From the NCBI RefSeq assembly GCF_026151205.1, contig NC_087077.1, positions 3,844,001 through 3,908,000 of the forward strand: 64,000 nucleotides of DNA, given 5' to 3'. This DNA is from Bolinopsis microptera (taxonomy: Eukaryota; Ctenophora; Tentaculata; Lobata; Bolinopsidae). The position numbers were made by a program, and so were the translations under genes. The notes beneath the pieces were generated by a model that saw nothing but the letters and a program-made list of their open reading frames with translations, made no database searches and was not told the origin of the DNA. Positions 12,166-26,071 of this stretch are shown here, piece by piece; within the stretch, counting starts at the first letter, position 1; the number at the start of each line of letters is the position of its first letter.

Positions 12166-15100
12166 AGAATTGCTCGCCTAATCCGGGTTTTGACTCAGCG
12201 GGTAATTACTCCTACCCTTTTTAACTGCGGCAGTGAAATCCCGGCCGTAGGCCGGGTTACACTAGTATTAAGAATAAAACCAAAACTTTACATTCAACAA
12301 AAAAGCTTCTCCAAAAGTTTATCAACTTGTCACCAGGTTCCTAGAATTTATCAACTATTCGCCATTTCTACGAAGCTTTCCAAGTTCCTAGAATATCAAA
12401 AATTTAATTTTTTGACATTTAGTCATTAATTGATCTTTATAATTTCAGACATGCCCAAAATGGCGAAAATTATTGAACATTTCTAACGTTTCAACAGTCA
12501 ACAGCAACGTTTATCCAAGAATTCACGAAAGCTGCTGTCGAAAATATGACCCCCACTGACTGCAGTACCTATAAAATTTTGACAAGAAACAAAAACCAAT
12601 ATTAATATGCGGTAAATGGTAATGTGAGTTAATGTATATCTAATTGTGACCTTCACAACTGGTCTCAGAAATAATGTGAAATTGACGTGTCTCAAGATGT
12701 TATATATTGTACATAATACATTGTGCGCCATCTTAAATTACTGATATTAACCTTTAAATAAAATAAAGTAAATTTAAGTAAAGTAAAGTAAGACAGCACA
12801 ACTACAAAATAAGTTAAAACAAAACTCAACTTGAAAGTCAGAGTTTGGCGGACACCTCCTCCTCCGCTGGCATTATACTTACCAAAATTCCGATTAACTA
12901 GCGTCACACTCACGTCACGATTACACAACTTCGTCTTACAGCCTGTATAATACTTCTCTATTTTCAAACTAATTTTATAATGAAACTATAAATTGTTCCC
13001 AACTTGAGAAATACAATAACACGCTCTAAAAGAAACACATATGCAAATTATCATGGGATATATTTTTCAATTAAAAACATCTAAAAGCAATATAACCAAC
13101 AAGACCCGCCAAATTGAAAAGGGTGTTCCACCAGGCAGGCTGAGCTGGCTATTTGGTGGAGCGAGCTTAGTTGCAGCACTAATTGGTGTATTCCTGGTGG
13201 TGCTGTAGTACACACCACGTGATATGATACATGTATTACATGTATTACTTCTGTGTATGTGTATCATCATTGGTGGTCGTATACTTGTTTCAGCCACACA
13301 CCTTATACTAGACACTTATACCAAAACTGTCACTAAATGTTGGGCGATCAATAAGTAGATTATTAGAATTATGGAGATCTATAAAATGTGGTTATTTTTA
13401 ACTACAGCTAGTTGGCATCATGCCTTCATTTTTAAACTACTTATGCTCGGTAAACTGAGATCAGTATTTACTTTTAAACGGAAGCAATTAGAATTAAATC
13501 CTTTAATTCGTGGTAGCTTCTAAAGTTATAACTACATACGATGGCACACAAAATAAAACGCACGCGTTGCACAATGAACATAGTTTTTAGAAAATATAAA
13601 AGCTCAATTTCCAAGCTTTTGACAGTATTGATAAAAGCGATATCACATACCAAAACCGATAATTCCATAAAGCAAATGTTGTTCTGACTTGATACGCATA
13701 CAATAGAAATGACTAATAATAAAACAATACCAATGTAAGAAAGACGACAATAGTGAAGAAGAAATAGCTCCGATCATGCCACATATTAAACAGGAGCCAT
13801 CCAAACAATAGAACTAAAATATGAGAACTATACTATGAACATAGTGCGGACATAATACCGGAAATAGTGCGGACACAGTACCGGACATAATACGGAGACA
13901 TAATACCGTACTACTTTGCTCAGATCCTGATAAGAGGTGAGCTAAGATTGATCAATCATCAATACTTCTGATTAATACTTCTGACGCATCCAACTTTATA
14001 TCACATCTAACAGTCCAAGTAGCTTGTTCTACAGCCTCTCCCGTCCCGTCCCCTCTTCATTGTATTAAGTGGAGGCACACAATGTTCAGAATGATTCTTT
14101 CTGTGCACGTTAGCAACCAGCAATGATCGAGTTGTCACGTTACTTTGAACGACTCATTCGTTCATTTGGTGGAATTCATGAAATTAAAAGCCAATTGTGA
14201 GACTGTATTCAAGCTTTTCATTAAGAATTAAAACAAGTCGTTCATATCATGAAGCCTGGGTGTGGACTGCTAGTATTACGGTTGCAGCATTTAAAACCCT
14301 GAAAAGCATAATTGTAGCAGGAGAAAACGGCTGAAACTAAGTTGGAGAGCTAGCGTACCCCAAACAACAGGCCGTAATACAAGGCAAATGATTTGATTCA
14401 ATAGCATAATAAGAGATTTTGACAATGCATACTTTAAACACAAATTTCCGATTGTTTTTTAGCGCATACTCTGTATATTCTAGATATTCCAAGAATATCG
14501 AACATGCCTCAACATTTTCTAAAGCTTGAAACAAATTGAAGAAATCTAATAATGAAGTAAGGCTGTCCAGTGGCAAGACACTGAGGTTTGCTTACACAAC
14601 ACTAGGCCTCACCTTCAATAGAATTAAATTGGTGCTAATTTATAATAATTTGATTAAATCTAAACATTTTGGAGATATTTGCACCGATTAGATGAACAAA
14701 CATTCGCTACACGAGTTTATTATATATGCTATACATAATATTAAACAAATCATTATTTATATAACATATATAATAATAATATGTCGGACTTACAAAAGGC
14801 GTTAAAAAGCTGGTACATTATTTAGGTGGTGATGTTCCCCCACACTGCAACACAACAAGTCCAGAACACAAGCTGCTAACAATATAATACACACAAGCTG
14901 CTGACACTATGTACCGTACAACCCTCCTGTACCTCAGCAGGTCCCTCAGTTGGCAGGTACAGCTACTTTCTGTCACCCTCGATGGAAATAGCAGAGTGTT
15001 AAAAGCAAGCTACAAAATAGACCCGACAACATTTAGTACTTATGTGGACCGTAACTCACAAATATCTTACATTTTCGAATGAAGGTCTCTAAAGGCTTTA

Positions 15101-15719
15101 CTTTGTAAATTGGTACAGGTGTTGTCTTACTGTTTGTACGACGTGCGCTTCAATTTAGAAAAGCAGAGTTAATAAAACTCGGAGGGGACATAGACAGAGA
15201 GATAGAGAGAGTGGAAACGAAGTAGAAGCCACGAGAACTTAGTTTTCATAAAATTCTCACCCTCAGCCAGACACTTCTAAATGGCTATTTAAATCAGGAT
15301 GATATTATGATCAAGACACTCTAGACTGGAAAATACGACTGAAGCAATCACAGCTTGACATGGTTAAAACAGGGGGTATTTCCCCTGGTAGTGGTGGTGG
15401 TCATGCACTTACACTGTCCAACATGCTCACTTGTGAAATGAGAGCTGAGCAGGAATATTGCAAGGCCTAAGAGTAAGACAAACAAAATGGCCCACAATGT
15501 CGCCGATTTATTGAGATTAATTGGAATGAGCAAAATGCGATAAGACAGCACAGAGGACGGGTCGCATTTTACAAAAAAGCAAGTCGTGCACAGTGCCACC
15601 ACCACACGAGCACAACAACTACTGTCTAGTCTGTATTATGAGCAATACTAAGTGTTGAGGCTAGATAGATCAAGCAGTTGTTTCTTACAGCCTCCCCACG
15701 CTGATTAATGACCTATCAT
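12166..15719. other. Long stretch without a convincing gene
   Basis: AT-rich with scattered short open frames and no recognisable domain or splice-consistent exon chain, apart from the weak exon candidate at 13104-13208. It could be a large intron of the minus-strand RGS gene, or intergenic. Confidence 0.5.
13104..13208 (+). CDS. Possible terminal exon with a C-terminal membrane anchor
   Basis: A weak candidate. After ACCAACAAG an open frame reads through IEKGVPPGRLSWLFGG and a hydrophobic run ASLVAALIGVFLVVL directly before TAG. That is the shape of a tail-anchored or single-pass protein. The upstream acceptor lacks a pyrimidine tract and no partner exon was found, so this may be chance. 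Confidence 0.2.
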   Translation, partial: TRQIEKGVPPGRLSWLFGGASLVAALIGVFLVVL

Positions 15720-15727
15720 GTTGATGC

Positions 15728-16869
<1,142 letters not shown>

Positions 16870-16883
16870 AAATTTCCATACAA

Positions 16884-17168
16884 CAACAAGACAAGATACG
16901 AGGGCAGGTCTCTCCCAAATGTTGGGATGGCCTGAGGTGCTTATCTCCTTTTCAGTGACCCTAAGCCACTCTGTGCCGAGGCACTATACTAGCTGTTGGG
17001 GGGTTAGTCCTACGAGCCAGAGAGTGTGTTTCACCAGTCTAAGCTGTACCAAATCACAGCTTGGTAACTGGCCGACTTGCATCCGACCGGATTTGAACCC
17101 GGGTCTTCTGCTCGGGACTTCGGGACTTCGGGAGGCGATCGTGTTACCACTACACCACCCAGCCGTCA
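16884..17168 (-). mobile_element. tRNA-derived SINE with target duplication
   Basis: About 285 bp flanked by the exact 14-bp duplication AAATTTCCATACAA (16870-16883 and 17169-17182). The minus-strand 5' end is tRNA-like, with an A-box-like GTGTAGTGGTAACA and a B box GGTTCAAATCC; the 3' end is a TTGTTGTTG tail. The anticodon region has a duplicated CCCGAAGT, so it is not a functional tRNA. Mobilisation would use a partner LINE. Confidence 0.85.
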
Positions 17169-17547
17169 AAATTTCCATACAAGTTTACTAAAAATCGACA
17201 ACACATTTTGCACTATAAATGAATGTAGGGAATGCGCGAATAGTAGCTATAACTATAAGAGAGGTATTAAATTACACAGCTGGTCACAGCTGGACAGAGA
17301 GCCAGTGTCGGTAAGTACAGATCGTCAATTAATACCACGCCTAATAGGGGTATCGTTAGTAAGAGTAAGCAAGTAAGTAAGGAGTAAGTACATACAATTA
17401 AACCTAATAATTAATATCAGGGCTATTACTTAGTGCCCATCCATGCTGAAAGACTCTCGTTTAAGGTAGCTAACAACGCTTGTGGTAATCGGTTTCGAAC
17501 CATTTTTAGAAAATGGATGGCTTTTACAGAAATAACAGATTAAGACA

Positions 17548-17714
<167 letters not shown>

Positions 17715-18011
17715 CACTCCGCTGAAGGTAGCTAATACAGAGGTACATATTGTGGCAGTAACATTACATGGTGTAACGTATTAGCATGTGAATGGGGTAG
17801 TCAGCTAGCGACACCTCGTGATAAAAAGTATAACGTCCACTTTGGTGAGCAATGAACCGTGTAGTGTGTTTATTCGGCACTAAATTGTGTCGCTTTAAAA
17901 ATTCTATTATATACTGTAGAATCACGAAAGCTATTTATAGAGATAAGAACTTAAAAATTTGAGATCCTGGAAAGGTTCGCTGTTTATCAGTCTCATGATA
18001 AAATAATGATT

Positions 18012-18118
18012 GGATAATATCTGGTAGTAGAGACTAGGTAGGACAAGTGAAACTACTGTTTACTCATAAACAGTAGTTTCACTTGTCCTACCTAGTCTCT
18101 ACTAACGGATATTATCCC
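18012..18118. repeat. 107-bp hairpin, near-perfect palindrome
   Basis: Arms of about 51 nt (left contains GTAGAGACTAGGTAGGACAA) with only a small mismatch zone near the outer end and a 4-nt loop CTCA. Both outer ends read GGATA(A)TATC-like. Probably a MITE or foldback insertion. Confidence 0.9.
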
Positions 18119-18836
18119 TAGAATCAGTATGGTACATATCTAAACATAGATCAACAGATCATATTCACTGAAGAAACAAACTTTTTGTATCACTTATATG
18201 TTTTAAATAATCCCCCTCCAGGGATATTCACTGAAGGTCTAAACAACATAATATATCAGTGCTGCTGTTTGATCTTTCTCAATAACAAAAAGTAAAGGTC
18301 CTGTATTACCATGATCTTCTCGAGTCTCGACCCCACATTATGAAGGAGCAACTGTACCACAATCTTAAAAGCGAAATAGTAGGTACAAGTGCAGAGGGCT
18401 CGAAAAGTTTATCAAATATTTGGGTTATTTTTTATATGAATTTTGAAATGTAATAATTTATCTATCTTTAATTAAAACAAAAAATAAAATCGAACTGTTT
18501 GACCTATTTGTTAGATTTTAAGGGCCATTCAAAATTTGGATACGAGCCTTGAAACACCCTGTACAACAAAATAAAAATAACGTCATGCTAAAAAAGGGTC
18601 AACGCATTTCTTCAAGCGATCACGCACTGCACGGTTAAGTGTTGCCAAGGTTTATTTTCACAGATATTAATATCGTAGGGATATTCCCAATATTGCAATC
18701 CAATAAATGGAAATTGCACAACCATCAATGCAAAACGATAGCTAACGAGTTTTGTGCAGAACAAAGATAAATACATTATGAGTTTTGTGCAGAATAAAGA
18801 TAAAATATTACGTAATGAATATTTTGGCAATTTTCA

Positions 18837-18857
18837 CCCCCCCCCCCCCCCCCCCCC
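18837..18857 (+). repeat. Poly-C run, 21 nt
   Basis: Uninterrupted C run; a second run of 16 C lies at 19050-19065. Confidence 0.95.
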
Positions 18858-19103
18858 ACAACGGATTAAGGAATGAAATAATCGCAAAGCACTTACTAAA
18901 CGAAAATTTGTTTAAAAAACGAAAATTTTGATTACATAATTAACGAAAATTGTCCAATTGGTATTTCGAAAATCGATAAAAAATTAAAATTTTGATTACA
19001 TATTCAACGACCAAACCCCCCCTCCCGTAATCAACCGTAAGCATTTAAACCCCCCCCCCCCCCCCTCGGCTGATTACGTAATATGTGAACGACCCCTTAC
19101 AGA

Positions 19104-19270
19104 AGCTCAGTAGGTTGAGCGAGTAGCTCAGTAGGTTGAGCGAGTAGCTCAGTAGGTTGAGCGAGTAGCTCAGTAGGTTGAGCGAGTAGCTCAGTAGGTT
19201 GAGCGCGACTCTACCTACATTACAGAAGCTGTGTAGGTTTCAGCGAGTAGCTCAGTAGGCTGAGCGCGAC
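19104..19270. repeat. 21-bp tandem array resembling tRNA box A
   Basis: Five contiguous units of about 21 bp with core TAGCTCAGTAGGTTGAGCG, then a diverged and a sixth good copy. TAGCTCAGTAGG fits the pol III box A consensus TRGCNNAGYNGG exactly. The last copy continues into sequence like a tRNA-derived SINE head (CTGAGCGCGACTGAGAGC), but no box B was found. Confidence 0.8.
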
Positions 19271-20404
19271 TGAGAGCTCTGAATTTAGTGCTGACCAATG
19301 GGGGACCTTTAAGTAAACTGCTCCTTGAAATTAATTCAACGCTATTAGCCTGCCTTTACCAGGATAGCTTTAGATGGTATAATTGGTTACTGGAGCTTAT
19401 TCGCATTTCTTCCACATTCGCTTCCAGGAGCTATGAGGCAATATCTAGATAGAAAGTGACAAGTGTGCTTCGGTAACACGACATCTGTCCGACAGCACTA
19501 TTTTCTTGTGTTTGAAGGGATATCTCCAATTTGGCACATAGAAATTCACCCGAACTTGCACAAATTGTTTGTCTTAAAGCCATCTTACTATGTAGAAAGT
19601 TTCAAGAAAATCGTATCGTTGGGTTCCGGTCCCGTCAATATGAGTTTTTATATTTCGAATGCATATTGCATATAATATGCACTATGCAGTTGAAAAATGA
19701 AAATGCATCAAGGACATAAATCTGATAAGGTAACAAAGTCACACACCTTAGATGTGTTCTAATTGGTATGATATGTGACAGAAAACGAAAGCTCTGTTTT
19801 GACTTGTGACACATATATTCTCGACTGTAGTCGACAAGTCCATATATAATTATAGGCGACTAGAACTCGCTAGACGATTCATAGCATACCTGTCATTTAA
19901 CTATAAGTTCAGCAGAAGTGACACCTCACCATTTTATTAGATATCAAATAGCGATTGGTAAATTAGTTATGTAGCTAAACTTAAAGTAGTGATACTAAGC
20001 CGATTTCGAAACGTTAATAGTTATGCTCCTTTTGCCCATTTTATTCTGCATTTTGATTAAAAATATGCGAAAGCTTAGCTAAAAAACATGCAGAAATATA
20101 CAATAAAATATATTATGAGCGATACTACGTACAAAAGTAATCTTGATGGCTTTCTAATAACATCCAAATAAATGTCGAACGCCCAGGGTAAAACCTTTAC
20201 CGTGGTGTCCGCACATGCTGCTGCTTACCTCTATTGCGTAATGCGTCGAGTGGTATCGGATTTAGTGGCGTAAATATATCTGCCAATAACAGAGTGGAGA
20301 TCAAACACGTAGCTCTCTCTCTCTCAAACACGTAGCACCGAGAGAAAATGCATTTATAATGCTCTCAAATAAAATAAGAGCTGACAGTTGTCGTATCAAG
20401 AAAT

Positions 20405-21207
<803 letters not shown>

Positions 21208-23526
21208 ATGGCTGCTTTAAAGATGGTAGGAGGAGCGAGTGCGGTGGCGCTGCTAACAGTGGGAGGAGCATTATTACAGAACAGTCTGTACACGGTGGAA
21301 GGAGGACACAGGAGTATATTGTTCAGCAGGATGGGCGGTCTCCAGGAGAAGGTCTACAAGGAAGGTATGCAGTTACCATGGTTACACATATGCAGATCCA
21401 GTGTCTAGTTCTTAGTCAATATAGTCTTAGTCAAATTATGCATGGCGCTGTACTTTAAAGGTTTATCATTTTTGAGTGCCAAAGTAAGAACCTTCCTATA
21501 TAAACTCAAAGTTTTCAAAATCAAATTAACAACAGCTTGTTTCTTGATTTTATCCCACCACTTCCAGGTTTAAATTTTAAAGTGCCGTGGCTCCACAAAC
21601 CCATTGTATTCGATATCCGTGCTACCCCAAGAAGGATAACCTCTCCAACGGGATCCAAAGATCTGCAGACTGTCCATATCAGCCTCAGGGTGTTGTCCAG
21701 ACCCGACCCTATTAAGCTCACAACCATTACCCGAAGACTGGGCCTAGACTTCAATGACAGGTATGTAGTAACATACCGTATGTCATATTTAATTGAGATG
21801 TTGTTAGTTTATGAACTTGTTCACTCAATGTTCAGTGATCTCAAGTCCCTTGGAACTCTTCAATACATTTTAAACATATTTTTGAGGAAAATTCTATGAA
21901 TCCCAATGTTAAATTAATTTTGGCCTATCAAATATTAAACTAATTCGATTTCAGGGTTCTTCCATCAATCGTAAACGAGATATTGAAGTCTGTGGTTGCT
22001 CAGTTTAATGCCTCTCAGTTGATCACACAGCGTCAAATGGTAGGTAAACATAGGTCACATAGGTCACAAATAACCTGTCAATATACCTCTCATCATCTTT
22101 AAATAACACCATCTCGGAGTGTGCTCTGAGTTTACTATGTCACACCAACTGGGTTTACTATGTCTAATGTCACACCATTGTAACTGGGTTTACTACCTTC
22201 TAAAAAAGAGTTAACTTGCTCAAATTCCTTTTCACAAACCCAAAGCAAATTACTGTAATCGTGAAAACCAATTTAGCTCTAAATATTTAGACTTGGCCAC
22301 TTGCCAGCTGACTGTATTTACTCTCTGTCAGGTGAGTAACATGGTCCGTGAACAGCTGGTTGAGCGAGCACGAGACTTTGATATCATCCTGGAGGATGTG
22401 GCCATCACAGACCTATCTTTCTCTCCTCAGTACACGGCTGCTATTGAGTCTAAACAGATCGGTGGGTTCATACTTCATAGTCCTTCTTAGTTCTTATTGT
22501 TGGGCCACAATAACCTTACCCTTGTTCTGATTCTGGAATTGAATGATGAGTATTGGTATTTCATGGCCTTGTCCTAAAACAAAACAAGTAAAAAAAACGG
22601 GTATGAAACATATCTTTACTACGAATTAAACACGACTCACAATCTTACTGTAACTTCTCCTTGTAGCTCAACAGGAGGCCCAGAGAGCAGCTATATTGGT
22701 GGAGCGAGCGGTTCAGGAGCGACAACAGAAGATCGTCCAAGCTGAGGGAGAGACCAGAGCTGCCTTCATGTTGGGAGAGGCTATCGAGGGAAACCCTGGA
22801 TTCTTAAAGCTCAGGAGGTATATATCAGCTTTATTTCCATTTCTTGTTATCATTTTTATCGTGATGTTTGTTATGAGCTGGAATTGCAAGTCTGTAACTA
22901 GTCTGTAACTAGTCTGTAACTTGTCTGTAACTTGTCTGTAACTTGTCTGTAACTTGTCTGTAACTTGTCTGTAACTTGTCTGTAACTAGTCTGTAAAGTG
23001 TCTGTAAAGTGTCTGTAACTTGTCTGTAACTTGTCTGTAACTTGTATGTAACTTGTCTGTAACTTGTCTGTAACTTGTCTGTAACTTGTCTGTAACTTGT
23101 CTGTAACTTATCTGTAACTTGTCTGTAACTTGTCTGTAACTTGTCTGTAACTTGCTTGTAACTTGTTTGTAACTAGTCTGTAACTTGACTGTAACGACCA
23201 CATCCCCCAGGATAACAGCTGCTAAACACATTGCCGCCACCATGTCCAAGTCTCAGAACAAGGTTTATCTCTCCTCCGACTCTCTCTTCCTCAACATCAG
23301 AGACACTGAGCGAGACGAACATCTCTATTCTTTCGGTGCGGTTCCAGAAGCAGGCCCTATTGTAACTGCAGCCGCCCCTATTGTTGCTGCTGCTCCTGTA
23401 GCCGCTCCTGCCCCTGTAGCCGCTCCTGCTCCTGTGCTCCCCCCGGTCCCTGAATTCGCTGATATCCCTGAGATCACCGTGGTCCCAGAGGCCCCCGCCG
23501 CTGTCCCTGAAGAAGTCTCTGCCTAA
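21208..23526 (+). CDS. phb2: Prohibitin-2 with Ala/Pro-rich C-terminal extension
   Basis: Six exons: 21208-21364, 21568-21760, 21955-22039, 22332-22461, 22667-22817, 23211-23526; all introns GT-AG, total 343 residues. Prohibitin-2 pairs with prohibitin-1 in large ring complexes of the inner mitochondrial membrane. The sequence shows an N-terminal hydrophobic anchor ([14 protein letters not shown]), [17 protein letters not shown], the PHB/SPFH domain with [11 protein letters not shown]-like [12 protein letters not shown] and [11 protein letters not shown], then the coiled coil with [20 protein letters not shown] and [18 protein letters not shown]. This matches prohibitin-2 rather than prohibitin-1. 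Odd: animal prohibitin-2 normally ends about 20 residues after LNL; here about 65 residues follow, rich in Ala and Pro ([20 protein letters not shown]). The start is also some 20 residues shorter than the human protein. Intron 5 is largely an 11-bp minisatellite. Confidence 0.95.
22891..23195. repeat. 11-bp minisatellite in prohibitin-2 intron 5
   Basis: About 28 copies of TCTGTAACTTG with variants (AACTAG, AAAGTG). It ends 15 nt before the acceptor of the last exon and so takes the place of most of the usual branch-point and pyrimidine region, leaving only a short CATCCCCCAG before the exon. Confidence 0.95.
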
Positions 23527-24420
23527 ATGCTGGCTGGTGAGACCGTGCGAACAAGTGTATGAACAGTGACCTATTATGTGATGCAGTAAACGAACTCTTA
23601 TAGTTCTAGGAAACAAAAGAGTCAGCCAAATTTTTACCTCTAATTTATTTTGTTTATTAATTTATCTAAGATTGCCTTGTTTTCTTCTAATTAAGAAATG
23701 TCCCCTCAAAAATCCACTCGTTTCAAATTTTCATCATCACACCAAATTCAAATCATAAGCACTTTAGCAAAAACAATATTTAAAAGCTTCCGTGTGTGTT
23801 ATGTGTGATAGTTAATAACGTTAATAACGTTAATAACGTGTGATAGTTAACAACGTTTCTTAAAATGTTATAATCGACCATCTTATATATTTCCAATAAT
23901 CGTCAACATACGCTCTATTCAATAACCGTCAAAGGAAAATATTCGCACGACGATTTGAACCCATCTCTGGTAAAACTAGTGGCAGATTCTACTGGACTGA
24001 TTATAAAGCTGAACAAAAGAGTAGTTAAAACTGGTCACAGCTCATGCAAATCACCCTTACAAATTACTGTCTACATGTATGCAAGAGCTCCCTCGCCTAC
24101 TCCAATGAGTGAACCTTGACCTGGCTCCTTCCTATAGTAGCTCACATCTCAGCATTGTGTAAGAAGGCTCATCAGAGGGAGAGAACTGGCAGCAAATCTG
24201 CACGTGTAAAAAGGGTTTTATATAAAGAATTATCTACATATGTTAGGTTAATAGTTAGTAATGTTATACTAGACACTAGTACATGTTTTCAAGCGTGCAA
24301 ATGGCCGACTATTTAACTAGTACAACATAGTTAACATTACTGATATTAGTAACCTGGCGTAGCAATTATACTAAAACCAGCAGCGGTCAGTATGAGCCCT
24401 CAATTACTATGTTACCGGTG
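23527..24420. other. 3' UTR and intergenic region after prohibitin-2
   Basis: No coding region supported. A GTTAATAAC repeat occurs at about 23812-23840. Open frames here are short and featureless. Confidence 0.5.
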
Positions 24421-24818
24421 TGGATTAGAGTAGTCTCGTGTTGGTGTCTCTTCCTCCAATCAGATTAGAGTAGTCGCGTGTTGGCGTCTCCTCCTTCAAT
24501 CAGATTAAGTAGTCTCGTGTTGGTGTCTCTTCCTCCAATCAGATTAGAGTAGTCTCGTGTTGGTGTCTCTTCCTCCAATCAGATTAAGTGTTCTCGTGTT
24601 GGTGTCTCTTCCTCCAATCAGATTAGAGTAGTCTCGTGTTGGTGTCTCTCTTCCTCCAATCAGATTAAGTAGTCTAGTGTTGGTGTCTCTTCCTCCAATC
24701 AGATTAGAGTAGTCTCGTGTTGGTGTCTCTTCCTCCAATCAGATTAGAGTAGTCTCGTGTTGGTGTCTCTTCCTCCAATCAGATTAGAGTAGTCTCGTGT
24801 TGGCGTCTCTTCTCCAGG
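24421..24818. repeat. 40-bp minisatellite, about ten copies
   Basis: Unit of 39-41 bp starting GATTAGAGTAGTCTCGTGTT and continuing GGTGTCTCTTCCTCCAATCA. Copies are over 90% alike. Both strands stay open for long distances, so the open frame at 24544-24738 is a repeat product. Confidence 0.95.
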
Positions 24819-26071
24819 CATTTCCGAAAGTTGCTCTAAAACTACTATTTCAACTACTATTTTAAAGCACAACACAGCATTTTTACTACTGAGATTAAAC
24901 GAGCAATATCAGTATGTGACTGTATATTTATTAATCGGTCAACATGCGCCGCATACTCACCTAATGACCTCAACTAATTGAACTAGCTTCTGTATTGAGA
25001 TGAACTCCCCCGAACTAACCTCGACATAATAGAAAATACAGTGCTGATGTTAGACCGACATTTAACTAATAACAGAGCACTAGACGTGGCTCTGAGATGA
25101 CCGTAGACTCTGATCACGTATTACAAGGTATCACTAGCTGTGTCCTTGTGCCGACAAAATGAAAAAATGAGCAGAACGAGTTATCTATGAATAATAAATG
25201 ATCAAAATCTAAAGGGTACCCTGCCTCATTGACCCTAACGACGTTTGAACTTCTTATCAGGATTGCAAGCTGTGCCGACAAAATGAAAAAATGAGCAGAA
25301 TGAGTTTTCGATGAATAATAAATGATCAAAATCTAGATGCTCATGCCTCATTGACCTTAACTAAGACTTTTTATTAAGATAGCTGATAAGTGCAACGTGT
25401 CAAACCTCATCTGTCTTGACATCAAGCTAGGTCGGAAATACGATGGTAATTAAAAGCTTTGCAATATGTAACGAGCAATTTCATTTAACGAAAAGATTTT
25501 CCTCCGTAAGATGTAACTCTTGTCAGGGAGGTGATAGTACTCTACTCGATAGCATGAGCTGATCATGCTGCACTCAATGCAATGTATAACATATAGCCGG
25601 CCTGCATGCAATTATATTACACCAGGGTTATTAAAGACAGCAGCTCCGCATTCACTGCAACCACCTCCGCAAGCATTCACTGCAACACATGTGAATTAGT
25701 TTGCCGTTAATTGGATATTTACAAGCTGGCTGAAACCAGCTCCATTTTCTGCATATTTGTCATAACTCAGGTGGGTATTATTATTGAGAGATATACAGTA
25801 CATTGTGCTGTGTTATTATGTACAGTGCACCTGCTAGGCACAACCACTACTACATCTACCTCTGTATTACAGTGTCAGACACTATAGTGCTCGCCTGCAT
25901 TACCTATACCATGGCATCACCTCGTAAGATCATCCTACCTCGAGTGATATTAGATCACTAGGTCAGCACATTAACTATTTCAAAGATATCAAAATAAAAG
26001 CTGAACTAGCACATTAACGGAGTCTGAACGAGCACTCTTATTATAAGATAACGTGTGTGTTGTAAACCAGG
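24819..26071. other. Intergenic stretch with a local duplication
   Basis: No gene supported. A segment of about 95 bp containing TGCCGACAAAATGAAAAAAT is present twice in direct orientation, 25149-25242 and 25272-25364, with a few substitutions. Confidence 0.6.

Noticed and set aside
15348-15605. 85-codon minus-strand frame with a hydrophobic run, considered as an exon of the RGS gene
   Set aside because: No RGS, DEP or GGL features and no splice sites consistent with the downstream exons.
16884-17168. Possible functional tRNA on the minus strand
   Set aside because: The anticodon region contains a duplicated CCCGAAGT that breaks the fold, and a long tail plus target duplication shows a SINE.
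22986-23616. Minus-strand open frames overlapping prohibitin-2
   Set aside because: Shadows of the last exon and of the 11-bp array; the plus strand has clear prohibitin similarity.
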